Assembly (NCBI GenBank): GCA_029204225.1
Contig: CM055100.1
Span: forward strand, 62,245,472 to 62,309,471
Length of the DNA: 64,000 nt
Direction: 5' to 3'
Source: Diphasiastrum complanatum
Taxonomy: Eukaryota > Streptophyta > Lycopodiopsida > Lycopodiales > Lycopodiaceae
Positions 22,600 through 35,801 of this stretch are shown in pieces (within the stretch, counting starts at the first letter, position 1; each line of letters opens with the position of its first letter). A program made the translations under genes and the position numbers. Below the pieces are notes generated by a model. That model did no database searches. It was not told the origin of the DNA and was given only the letters and a program-made list of their open reading frames with translations.

Positions 22600-24835
22600 C
22601 TACGAGTCTGAACTACAATTGAGATTTATCATATCTACTAAGGTAGAAAGTTTATCTCTAGACAATGGCTTTGTCAAAATATCAGCCACCATACTGTCTG
22701 TGTGACATTAACTTAGTACAACATCTTTATTCTGAACTTTCTCTCTAAGAAAATGGAATTGAACTTCCATGTGTTTAGATTTAGCATGAGTATATGGGTT
22801 CAGAGATAGACTATGCAACTCTGATTGTCGCACTAGAGTATTGTTGGGCCGATCTGTGGGAATTGCAGATCATGTAGCAACCTTCTGAGCCAGATTATCT
22901 CCTTCACTGCTGATGTAGTTGCAATGTATTCGAATTTTGTGGAGGACAATGAAATGCATCTATGCTTTCTGTTGTTCCATGAAATGGGTCCTCCTACAAG
23001 GAAACAAATATAACCTGATGTGGATTTTTTGGTATCCACGTCTCCTACCCAGTCTGAGTCTGAATATGTAACAAGTGTGAGTGCAGCTTTTGTATTACCA
23101 TCATAGCTCAAAGCATAGTGCTTTGTAGCTTGAATGTACTTCAGTACTCTTTGTAGAGCCTTCCAATGCTGTAAGCCTAGATTGGACATATATTGAGATT
23201 GTGTGCTTACCGCATAGGCTAGATCAGGTCGTGTGCAGATCATAGAGTACATTATAGATCCTATGACAGACTGATAAGGATACTTGCACATTTCTTGCTG
23301 ATCTGCTTGAGTTCTGTGGCACATGTCTTTGGACAGCTTTGATCTTGGATTTATAGGTGTATCTATGGGCTTGCAGTCCACCATGTCATATCTGCGAAGT
23401 ACATTGATTAAGTAGGACTCTTGGCTTACAATGGTCCTTCTGCCTGTGCGATCTCTGTAGATCTCCATACCAAGTAGGTTATGAATTGGGCCTAAATCGG
23501 TCATCCAAATTCTGATGAAAGCAGAGACTTGGTTTCAAGCAACAACTGATCTGAATTGTTCATAATTAAAGACTCATCAACATATAATGCTATTATAACA
23601 TAGCTTGACCCCTTTCGTTTGAGATACACATGAGAGTCTATGGAGCAAGAAGTGAAATTATGCTGCAACAAGAAGTGGTTGATTCTTTCATGCCCGAGGA
23701 GCTTGCTTGAGGCCATATAGTGCCTTGTGCAATTTGCATACCAAATGCTCTTGGCCTTGAAGGACGTAACCTTCTGGTTGATAAGTGAATATGTCTTCTT
23801 GTATATATCCATGAAGGAACGTTGTCTGGACGTCCATTTGGTGAATGTCCAGATTCTCTGCAGTAGCTATAGCCAACAAGGTGCGAATAGATTGATGTTG
23901 TACCACTGGAATAAAGGTGTTAGTGTAATCTATTCCATATACTTGCTCAAATCCTTTAACCACCAATTGAGCTTTCCATTTGGATACTGATCCATCTGGC
24001 TTAAGCTTTAGCTTGAACATCCACTTACAATCAATAGGTTTAATACCTACAGGAAGATTTACAAGACTCCAGGTCTTGTTCTTGATCAAGGAATGGTACT
24101 CAGCATCCATGATAACTTTCCATTCGTCTGCATTGGGCATTGACAATGCTTTTGCAACAGTGGTAGGTTCATCATGACTGATGAACGCCTGAGGGACAAA
24201 ACAATCAGGATGCTGTCGTTGTCTTGCAGACCTTCGAACTGTAGGTGCTTGAGTGGATGTTTCTCCTGGGTAGATGATAAAGACAACTTTAGCTTGTGGT
24301 TGAACAGTCGTGGGCTGGGCCCATCGATGGTGAGTGGAGTTGTTGGGACAAACTCCTACATTTGAACATTTGTAGGTCAATGCCTATCGATTGATAATGG
24401 AGCTGCTGTGATAGACTCCTGCATTGGCTGCTTCTGCTTAAAATCATGGAATTTGTCTTCAAGGAAGACAATGTCGCAGCTGACTGAAATATGACATGTC
24501 TCAATATCATAAATGCGATAAGCCTTGTGTGACATTGAATAGCCAATAAAAATGTATTTACAGCGTACTAGGTCTAGATTCTTCCTCAGATCAAACGGTA
24601 TTTGAGCATAGCAGAGACATTCAAATACAAGTAAATATTTCAGGCTTGGTTTGTAGTCGTAGTAGGCTTCAACCGGTGTCTTGGAGTTGACTACCTTCGT
24701 GCTGGAATAATTTTGCAGATAGTAGGCTGTAGAAATTGCTTCAGCCCAAAAATTCTTGGGTAGTTGAGCGTTGATAGTCATGGATTGTGCAGCTTCCAAT
24801 AGTGTTCGGTTCTTTCGCTTCTGGATATAATTCAT
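22600..24835 (-). pseudogene. Ty1/copia Pol: integrase C-terminus, RT, RNase H
   Basis: Domains in order on the minus strand. Integrase tail (24,835-24,380): NFWAEAISTAYYLQN, VEAYYDYKPS, KCKYIFIGYS-like RCKYIFIGYS. RT (24,180-23,510): NADEWKVIMDAEYHSLIKNK, CKWMFKLKLKPDGS, LDIHQMDVQTTFLHG, PEGYV, LHKALYGLKQAPRA, LYVDESLIM. RNase H (23,504-22,600): CTRPDLAYAVSTQSQYMSNL, YSDSDWVGDV, TSGYICFLVGGPISW. The YVDD catalytic motif reads YVDE, and there are frame changes near 24,380, 23,810 and 23,505 and a stop near 22,710. The 5' half (Gag, protease, integrase core) is missing. Orientation and contiguity with the LTR at 22,580 make it the 3' half of one element. Confidence 0.9.
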
Positions 24836-25540
24836 TTAGTTGAATTCATAAGTGATATCTTTGTGACCATTGAATTATCCACAGTTTTGGATGTCAATTG
24901 TGAAAGGATCAGAATGTAATGTGGAACCATGTTAATTCTTCTGTTTAGGTCATAGGATCATATGTGGATTCGTTGGTATCCATCTGATAGGCATGCCGGT
25001 CATCCAAATAGAATTCTCTAGTATTTGGGAACAAGAGATAATATTCCTATATGATTATAGGACAGCTAGATGATCAATGGATCTCTAGAATATTAGATAA
25101 GGCGATTAAGGGTTTTCTGGAAGGAAGAGCTGATGGTATGGGACATCAATAATTTTGGAAAGAGAATTCTAGGACTGTGAAGATCTAATGATCAATGGTG
25201 CGTTTTAGTACCTAGTCGCGATGTGGGAAAAAAAAAAACCGTTTGATCAAATGTGGGGTATTTTGGGAAATTTTGAGATTTAATCTAGATCTCAATGTGG
25301 TATCTCATTATTTACAAAATCAGAGGCCCTCAAATCTATTTCTCGCTTTCTTTATTAATCCTTTACTTCTTAGTGATTTCTCGAATATAATACATCAGAC
25401 TGGTTTATATGATTCTTTTCAGCATGAAAGTTATTCTTCTGAAAGACTGTTATATCATATAAATTACTACTTGTGTGAATGATACCTACATCAAATGGAT
25501 GTCGAATCAAATTTGCACTCCTATTCACCTAGAATGGAGG
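24836..25540. other. No recognisable feature
   Basis: AT-rich DNA; possibly the eroded upstream part of the copia element. Nothing supportable as a gene. Confidence 0.3.
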
Positions 25541-26570
25541 TCATTGGAGCTTGTTGGTTAATGGTGGAACTTGAAAGGTAGGTGGCATTTCCAAATAGCC
25601 CCAACCATGTGCTCCCTCCCCCCTCCCATGTGCATGTGACAGAAGACATGCTTTCAACCAACCCATAACCCCAGGGCAGCCTTGAGGCCCATTGGACGGG
25701 ACTGCGGCAGGAGGCCCACGATGGTGCTTAATGGCAGGGTGTCTTGTAAGTGCGCCCACTTGGATGCTAACCACGTGCCAGAAAACCACATGGATCTATT
25801 GATACGTGGCAAAATCTGAGTGCTCTTGAAAACATCCATCGGTGGCGGGCTCAAAATCCTGGTGTGGTGTGCCACTACGATCTCCAAAGGATGGGAGGGC
25901 TCGCATCTTGCAAGCACGGCCCGCACGGATGGGCGATTGGCCCCGGTGGGCTCTCAGACACAATTTTTTTTTTAAAATTGGCTGCCTGAACGCCATGTGT
26001 CTAGGCAGCCAATTTATATCCCATAAGCATTATCATCAATTTTTCACGAGGGGATATATACAGAAACTCCCCTCCTCCTTGCATGTGTGTGTGTGTGTGT
26101 CTCTCCGACGCCTTGTGGCGCTGCCCTGTGCCGCGAGTGCTGCCCGCCACGCTGCCCCACGCTGCCTGGCGCCACTCACTCTGCCCAGTACCCCGGCGCC
26201 ACCCGCAGGTGCCGGCTCTGGCGCCGCCCGAAGCGTGCCCTCATTTTTGACGGGCACCCAGCGGCTGACACGCTGGAGGGCACCGTGGCCAAACCCCTCC
26301 CTCGTGTGGGCGTGCCCGCAAGCCCCAGCGGGTGGGAGGGGGGGAGAGTGATGGATGGGAGAAGGCCAAGAGAAGCGGAAAGGAATGAGCGGAGATGGCA
26401 GCGTTAGAGTGGAAATTCTAAGCGGTACACTTGCGATCCAATTCAGGTATGAAGGAATTGCAGTTTCTGCATTTTTTTTTGCTGATAAACTGCAGCTGAA
26501 ATCACTTCTTGCTTTTGTTTCTAGATTGCACAGCTTCAAGCATGGAAACAAGCTTATGATCACTTAGGGA
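25541..26570 (+). promoter_or_regulatory. GC-rich, promoter-like stretch
   Basis: GC content rises sharply between about 25,580 and 26,400 relative to neighbours. A CACGTG box lies near 25,774, ATATATA near 26,053, and a short (TG)n at 26,083-26,100. A possible donor (AATTCAGGTATG near 26,446) and acceptor (TTTCTAGATTG near 26,527) could join two short exons, but no protein family is recognised. The word at 25,804-25,856 resembles 10,010-10,062. It may be the promoter and first exon of an undescribed or dead gene. Confidence 0.3.
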
Positions 26571-27599
26571 TGTTGCGGCCCCCTCTGCCCACACAGCTGG
26601 GGATGGCGTTTAGCTCCACCTTCCCAATACCAAGAGCATCATTCGATTCACACTAGTGGACCGTTTTGTTAGCAAGATTGGACACTAGGTGACTTTGGGT
26701 ATATCAAAGTAGGCGTTCTGAATTCCCCGTACACAACGCCCTAATTCTATCCAATCTGTCAATTTAGACTTACTGTTTATGCACAATAGCTTCCAATTCC
26801 TCTTGTACGAAACATTTTACAAGATTTCCATCATAAGTTATCAATGATCCAGTTAGGGTTAAGATAGGGTACTTTGTTGGCTTTGGGCCAATCAAAGCGT
26901 AGTTTTGTGTCTTCTTTTGTGTAGAGATTTTCTTTTGAGGAGGAAGCTTTGATAGATTTTAGGAAAGCTCATTTGGGGCTTGCACTTTGATGACTTTTGT
27001 TAACAAAATCAAATATTTTATTGGCTTAAGGGATGTGAGCTTTGGCGTTTAAAATTATGATTATTCAATCAATCAAACAAAATACAGATTCCTTGGACTT
27101 AACAATATGATTATTCAATCAATCAAGCATGCTTATATTCAGAAGGTAAGATACGTTTAGACAATGCTTAATTCTTATCGTCATGCAAGTGACCAATAAG
27201 TATGCATTCTGTCATTTTTTGTATGATTAAAGTGTTGGTGTAAAGTTTTGCGTGAAAGCACAAAAATAGTCCCTTTTTTAATGACTTATTTGAAGTAAAT
27301 AGAAAACTTCTTATATGAAAAATGTTTGATTTCAAGAATAGGTTTTGGCTGGTTCAAGGCTCAATTGTTTGCAAGTTTTGTATTATTGTAAATTCAATGA
27401 TTTGCTTCTAGAAGTGTGTTAAGTTTGCTAGTAATATTGTGTCAATGCATTGAATGATATGCAAATAATAGAGTTATGAGATGTAGCTTTGCCCTTTAAG
27501 TTGCTGAAGTTTTTTGAAGTCGTTTCTAGTGTTTTGTATTTTGTTTAGGCCTTGGTAACTCCTGTTGAGACATTTATCTACTTGTTTTGAGAAAAATTT
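26571..27599. other. T-rich intergenic or intronic DNA
   Basis: No coding signal. ATTATTCAATCAATCAA occurs twice near 27,059 and 27,111. Confidence 0.4.
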
Positions 27600-27859
27600 C
27601 TCGCTGATTGTCATTTGCTTCTTCATCAACACTTGGTCTACCTAAGAGAATTTGGATTCTTTTGAAACCCAGAAAGCAACTTATGTTTGGGTACTATTGA
27701 GACATAAGTAGTGTTGGTTGGCCAAGATTTTTTGTTCATTGAATCCATATTATTGTTTTGATATAGATCCTTTAACTTTTTTGGTTGCATGTGTTTTTTT
27801 CCCTAAGCTTTACTGTATGACATCAGTGACTAATCTAATTAGATTTGTGATTATGGATA
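27600..27859 (+). repeat. Dispersed repeat, copy 2 (host of hAT-1 insertion)
   Basis: Partner of 5,045-5,270 in the opposite orientation. The hAT-1 element and its 8-bp target duplication begin at its right end (27,860), so this repeat was the insertion site or its immediate flank. Confidence 0.6.
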
Positions 27860-28269
27860 TATTCAAGCATAGGTCCCGCGGTACTGGTGGGTACCGCGGA
27901 TCCCGGTACCATGGGACCGTACTGGTACCGCAGTACCATGATGGTACCGCGGTACCATAATATATTAGTATAAATAATATTTAATATTTTTTCAAATTTT
28001 TATAAACCTAATCTACCCGCCCCCCTCGCTTCTTCTCTCCCAGTTTTTTTCCAGCCATCGTTGCCCTGCCTTTGCTACTGGTTTTGCTGCCCTGCCTTCG
28101 CTGCCTTGCGTCACCCTTCACCCACAGACCGCCCTGCCTTGCATCTGATTTGCAAGAACCTGCCTTCGCCTTGCCTTTGCCCATTTTCAGCGCCTCTCCA
28201 ACAGTGAACCCTGCTGTTTTTTTTCCAGCTTTCCATCCTTCCAGCTTTAGCTTCATCTGCTCCATCGCA

Positions 28270-30866
28270 ATGGTGCAGTCCGACCTTTCCGATTTGTGGG
28301 ACGAGAGGTGGACGTTGTTAGGCGGGTTGCCGACAAGACCAACAAGACCGGTCAGAAGGTCGTGCGTTGCCGATACTGCCTAGTCAAATTTGCTGCATCC
28401 CTCACTCGCCTTAAAGGCCACTTGCTCGGTGCACGTGCCAAAAATGGTGGCACCTTAAATGCTGCCCCTTGTGGCAGCATGTCTGTCCTCGACAGGCAGC
28501 GACTACTGGACACCTACGGGCCACGTCTCGTGGCGAGGGAGAACACCATTTCGGAGGGCGTTCTCCGGTTTTGCACCGCTCCTTATGTGGCTGACCCAGA
28601 GTTGCTGCTTGCTTGGCTGGCACGCACAAGGAGAGGGAGTGCATCCTCGTCCCGTCCCATTGCCCCTCATCCCCCTCAGACAGTTCCGCCACCCGCACAC
28701 CCATCCCATTCCGGTGGATCCCGTCCCATCGCGTCCGCCAGTTGCCACTGCAGTTCCACCACCACGTCTTGTTGCCCGAACGCCCCCAGTTTACGATTTT
28801 CTCATGGACTCTCCGCCACCCGAGCAGGCCCAAGATGCTACTGACGAGGCCTTCGAGGATGTGGAGGAGATCCCTTCCTCCCTAGCCAGCAGTTTTTGTA
28901 TCCCATGCCAGATGTTGCCCCTCCACTAGTGCACCCCACTTATGCTGCTACACCCATCCCTGCCAGTGCATCCCACTCTCCCCATTCCACGTCTACAGCC
29001 GATGCATCCACTAGTGCCCAGCCTGTCGCATCATCATCCATTCCTGTCACGGTTGGTGCACCATGCTGGAGGTCTACCACTCGTCGCCCACCAGGTAGAG
29101 CCCTTGTGCAGCAGACCATTCGCGGCGCGCATCAGCCGCACATGGACAGAGAGGCCACACAGGCCGTGGCTAGTTTGATTTATGAGCTGAACCAACCTTT
29201 GGCCATCACCGATTCTGAGCCCTTCAGAAGGGCATTCCGCCTTGCACAGTCTGTCAGCCCTAGCTGGAGAGTCCCTAGTTCAGAGGTTGTCCGCACACAC
29301 ATGCTGAGAGATAGGGTCAAGTCCTTGTCTAGAGAGATGGAGCCTCTATGCCGCCACTGGGCCACATATGGATGCAACATCATGTCCGATGGCTGGACTG
29401 ATGTCAGGAGGAGGCCGATCCAACATCTTGGTCGCGAGCTGCATGGGTACATAGTTTTTGAGAGCTGTGGATTGCAGTAGAGGGGGGAGAGTCATATCTG
29501 CAGAGTTTATGTACGACGTCATTAGGTCTTCCATCCTGTCCATAGGCCCTAGCATGTCGTTACAGTGGTGACGGACAAATGCCACCAACTGCGTTCAGAT
29601 GGGTATCCTGCTAGAGGCCAAGTTCCCTCACATCGTCCATACTCCCTGTGCAGCGCACGACATAGACCTTCTCATGGGGGACATAGGTGCACTTCCCTGG
29701 GTTAGAGCCATTGTCCGCGAGGCCCTCTTCATGGTGACTTTTGTCACCAGAAAGAGGCGTATTCTTGCCATGTTCCGGGTGTTCAGCCATTTGGACCTCC
29801 GGAAGCCAGCCCCCACACGCTTTGCTTTCGACTTGGTGGTGATCGACCGTTTGATCAGGTGCAGGGCACAGCTTCTACAAATGGTTGCCAGTGATCTTTG
29901 GCGTGCTAGTACGTTTCAGCACACTGAGGATGGGGAGCACTTTTCTTCCACGGTGAGGGGAGACCAGTTGTGGAGGGATGCGCAGATATTGTCAGGACTC
30001 CTTTGACCACTCTACATTGTGCTCCGCATGGTTGATAGCGAGGGGTCCACACTTGGATTGGTGTATGAGCTCATTGACCGGATCGGACAGTTCCTGTAGC
30101 TGCCCATCTTGCAGCTAGAGAGGTAAGCGGTATATTAATGTAATTGGTCTTTATCTTTTCAGTGGTTGCTAGTTTGTTTTTGTCGATGTTACGTTTTTTC
30201 CAAAATTTGCTTCAACTTCGTGCAGGATGACGAAGCTAAAGTTCATCTGGGAGACGCGGTGGAACTACTTTCACAGGAGTATCCACAGCATTGCACACAT
30301 CTTACATCCCCTCTTCCTCTCTCCGACACAGATATCAGACAGGGAGCTCGAGTCAGATTGGCTTGAGTACATCTACAGGGTGGGTCCACACATTGGCTTG
30401 GATCCTATCAGACTCATGGAAGAGCTAGCTGCATTTCATTTTGGCATGGGCACGTTTGGTCACCCGGCTGCTCAGGATCCAGAGAGGAGGCAGCTCCCCA
30501 TTACCTGGTGGACCATGTTCGGTAGCACCTATCCCTCCATACAGCGTCTTGCACTGCGGGTCCTTTCACAGGTATGCATCTCATCTCATCCTCTCTTGCT
30601 GTGTTTCGTTGACATTCCACCCGTGCACGTGCTGAACCATTTCATTGCACGTACCACAGGATTGCGCTGCCTCCGTGTGTGAGCGTAATTGGAGCACATG
30701 GGCTCTCGTTCACACGAGGAGAAGAAATAGGCTGTCAGTGAGTCAGCTAGAGCGGTTGGTGTTCTGCAGCACCAACGCACGTCTCGCCAGGAGACTGCCG
30801 ACCATTACGAGCACGTTGCAGGTGATGGGCTATTCTCCCATAGCATGTTGGTTGACGTCTCACTAA
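28270..30866 (+). pseudogene. hAT-1 transposase core
   Basis: Start at the ATG at 28,270 (MVQSDLSDLWDER). Domains in order: BED-type zinc finger about 28,345-28,480 (VVRCRYCLVKF, TRLKGHL, then NAAPC); a Pro/Ser-rich linker; DUF659 about 29,230-29,480 (PSSEVVRTHMLRDRVKSL, GCNIMSDGWTDVRRRPIQ); RNase H-like part about 29,560-29,900 (NCVQMGILLEAKFPHIVHTP, CAAHDIDLL, FVTRKRRILAMFR); insertion domain from 30,227 (FIWETRWNYFHRSIHSIAH); and dimerisation domain 30,390-30,790 (ITWWTMFGSTYPSIQRLALR, then CERNWSTWALVHTRRRNRLS). Introns are likely near 30,125-30,225, 30,572-30,658 and 30,866-30,927. Lesions: frame change near 28,300, stop at about 29,478, and a one-base frame shift near 29,577 in the VVTDN-type motif. 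The copy could not itself encode a full transposase. Confidence 0.82.
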
Positions 30867-30927
30867 AATGTAGGTTTCAATTTCTGATCTAGTTGTTTTC
30901 TTGACATGCTCAATTTTGACCTTGTAG

Positions 30928-32622
<1,695 letters not shown>

Positions 32623-33219
32623 TTGTGGCTCTGTTATTTTAGTTTCAGTAGTTTGTTTCCAGCAAACAGTCGACCATTGTATTTAGACCATTTTTCACAT
32701 TATATTCAATGTTTGGTGTACTTTATTTACTGCACATTGTGCGTGTGTCGGTCTGTATATGTGATGTTGTATTTTCAATTTTATGTCAAATTCTATGTGC
32801 GTGTGTGAATCGTATTTTCAACTAATTTCGATTGAAGAGAATGATAGCTTCATAGAGATGCACCTACAAACCGATCATTGATGCCACAACAAACTGATAG
32901 CACATGCACTCCAAACGATCATGAGCATAGCAAGTACCCCTGAACCCCAAACCCGTGACGGCATTTCATAAACACATGTATTACATTGCATTTAAAAAAA
33001 TATAGAGATTGCGTTTCACATGACCAGGCTCGCGTTGCACAAAAAACACACGATATATTGATTCAGCCGTTGTATCAAGATAACATTACATGTCCCGCCA
33101 TATATGGCTGGGTCTTTTTTTTAAGCAACTATCTAGTTATTTGCCACACCCTAAACTGTCGAAAATCACATAGCAACAGTCCGCCACATACGGCTGGACC
33201 TTATCTATTCTAAAGATTC

Positions 33220-33564
33220 TTACGGATCCTCCATTGACTCGTCGCCCTCGTCAGGTGCATTGTTCTGTCGCTCTCGCTCTGCCTCCTGGTTAGCTCGACG
33301 GCGGGCCGCCCTTTCCCTGACCATGATGAGTTGCCGTCGTGTGAAGTTCATTCCGATCTGCTCATCCAAATCCAGCTCGACAGCGGGGGCAGGGACCACA
33401 GCGGGGGCGGGGATCTGCAGCTCTGGGTGTCTCTGCCGAGTCTGTCGCAACATCTTTGCAATGTCTGCCTCTTGCTTCCGATGTCTTTCGTTGTGCCTTC
33501 TGATATCCTCCTCGAGCTTCCTCCTAGCTTCGCCCTCGGGCTTCGGTGGTATGCACTCTGCCAT
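33220..33564 (-). CDS. Unknown 114-codon charged protein encoded within hAT-1
   Basis: Minus-strand frame with ATG at 33,564 (the frame extends 7 codons upstream only through a GTG) and stop at 33,220. The protein is strongly charged. Residues about 8-45 (KPEGEARRKLEEDIRRHNER, then KQEADIAKMLRQTRQRH) and 78-102 (RRQLIMVRERAARRRANQEA) look like amphipathic helices with coiled-coil spacing. A short Ala/Pro/Val linker separates them and the C-terminus is acidic (DEGDESMEDP). No Cys/His finger, membrane segment or signal peptide is visible. It converges on the transposase gene within the same element, and a TATA-like box sits about 165 bp upstream. I do not recognise the family. It may be an accessory transposon protein, a captured host gene piece or a chance frame; absence of stops in an element full of lesions argues mildly for a real gene. 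Confidence 0.45.
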   Translation of the reverse strand: MAECIPPKPEGEARRKLEEDIRRHNERHRKQEADIAKMLRQTRQRHPELQIPAPAVVPAPAVELDLDEQIGMNFTRRQLIMVRERAARRRANQEAERERQNNAPDEGDESMEDP

Positions 33565-33726
33565 TTCGATCGACTTTCTCCTCACAGCACCCTGGTCCTC
33601 GAACAGCCTCTCACAGCACCCTGGCTCTCAAACAGCCTCTCACAGCTTGTCACTGGCTCTCGCACTGGCTATCACTGGCTCTCTCACAGCCTCTGAAAAT
33701 GCCTCTCACAACGACATTGTGAGTGC

Positions 33727-33736
33727 CTATTTATCC
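33727..33736 (-). promoter_or_regulatory. TATA-like box for the hAT-1 minus-strand ORF
   Basis: GATAAATAGG on the minus strand, 163 bp or so upstream of the ATG at 33,564. The leader between them contains a repeated CCTCTCACAGC word (plus strand) about every 30-45 bp. Confidence 0.4.
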
Positions 33737-34111
33737 CCACAGCTGATCGGCCATGTGCATCCCCATCATCCCTCCATGTGCCTCTGTACCTGCCCCCATG
33801 TGTTGCTCCCCCCCTGTGCTGCTCTCCCATTGGCCCCATGGTCTGCTCACCCACAGTGCCCATGTGCTGTTGCACCTGTCCCTTGTACCATGTATTGTAC
33901 CCTCTTTTTCTACAGCCAAAACCCTTTTTTTTCCATTTTTTATAACCTATTTTACTTTGTAAAAGGCATTATAAAAAATATTTAAAAAAAAAATTAAAAA
34001 ATGTTACCACCCTGGTACCGCGGATCCCAGGGCGGTACCGTACTGGCGGTACCACTGTTATGGTACCGGCGGTACCATAACAGCGGTACCATAGGGCACT
34101 ATGTATTCAGG

Positions 34112-35040
34112 AATCAAATCTCACAAATAAATATTTTTTGAAATTTCATTTTTGTTGAAGCGATTGGTTATCATATTTCTTGCCATTCAAAATTCTCAAA
34201 GTTGAAAACAAAGCCTCTAAACTCTTGTTCGTCAGGTGTTGCCTCTCTCTTGGTGAGTATGTGCAATTAAAAGTGGCCATGGTGGCTCTTGGATGAATAT
34301 ACACTTTTTACTTTTGATTGATAACCAACAATGGTCATCTGGTTCTTGCTCCTTGGCATAGAATTGCTCCACAATTTGTTTCTCAAGTCTATCTTTGCTA
34401 GTTATATGCATAATCTGCTAACTTTGGACTTTTTGTGCATGACGAGAATAGATGGTGCAGTTGGATATAAGAAGATTGATTATATAAGGGCACATGGTAG
34501 AACATGTTACCATGATTTGTGGGGAAAAAGATTTTTCTTGATGATGGAGGCACAAAGGTCCACCTTAGAGACAAAAAGTAAGATATTTTTTGATTTTATG
34601 GATTTCTTTATCATGCATTTGTAAGGTACAAACTTATCCCATCATAAAGATTCTATTGGTTGTTGATTGGATGGCATCAAAGGGATATCATGTCTCTTCA
34701 ATTCATATTGCTTTGTGCTATGGTTTCATTTGCGATGTTGCAAAATGACATTTTACTAAGGAATATGATATCTCAATTGTTCAGTCTCTAAAATATTTTT
34801 ATGGGCTACCACTATTCCATAGTTAGTATTCTTTGTTTGAAAATAGCTCATATCCAATAATGTGCTCGAAGCCTCTGTTTGAACAGCAATCTATGGACTA
34901 AATATGTGACTAAAAACGATGACTCCATCCTGAATCTTCCATGTATCAATATTATATATGAACAACTACCATTGAATGTCTACATAAGTCAATCTTCAAT
35001 GGAATAGAAGATATGTTCTAGCACGAGATTGAAGTGACAT
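34112..35040. other. Right flank of hAT-1, no gene
   Basis: T-rich DNA. A 97-codon plus frame at 34,331-34,624 shows no recognisable family. This probably continues the dispersed repeat or intron-like sequence interrupted by hAT-1. Confidence 0.35.
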
Positions 35041-35801
35041 CTATTTTGTGAACATCAGCCAAAATAGTGTTCCATCCGGTTCAGAATCCACCCTTAGAAT
35101 CGTAAGAACCAGCATGAATCGTGGTTCCAAATCGGGCCCCTCCTAAAAGAATCGGAAAGAATTGGCAAATATTTTTGTTTGCATTTTTTTTGATGTAATG
35201 CTAGAAAGCATGTCAAGTAATATCTATAATATCTAAAATGTTTCTAAAATCTTATAAATACTAGATTGCTACTGAGTACATGCAATTTGAAAGTTCGCTG
35301 TTGCTTGTAAAAAGCTGAAGCCTGAAAGCTGAAACTGAAATAGTGTTTACTGTTCATAGAAAATTAAAATTAGAATCGTGATACTCCCCATCAATGATCA
35401 CACATCAGTAGCTTCCACATACTAGGGATATACTAAGTTGTAAGTAGTGAGTAGTTACTAGTAAGCTAAGTACATTGGATAAACGTTTGAACTTTGAATC
35501 AAATTTAAAAGTTACAAGTTACAACAAAATCAAATAGCATTCGAGCGAACAACGAAGTTATGAACTATATAGTGAAAATTGAATAGCTGGTATCAAACTA
35601 TACACATGTCACAAATAATACATATGATATCAAAATGAGCTGAACAATCAATGACAAATGATGAATCTAGAGTCACGACTCATGTCAATTGTAGTCTACT
35701 GTGTGCCATAATAATGTATTAGTGGAATATAGGCAAACTGTGAAATATTGAGTCTTGACCTAGATTCTAGACTATGAGCTATAATATAAATCTACGTCCT
35801 C

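Noticed and set aside
25842-26563. Several overlapping frames on both strands in the GC-rich stretch
   Set aside because: Overlapping frames in all directions reflect low stop density in GC-rich DNA; none shows a domain.
28411-28929. Alternative Pro-rich frames over the hAT-1 linker
   Set aside because: They are shadows of the transposase linker; the BED and DUF659 motifs define the real frame.
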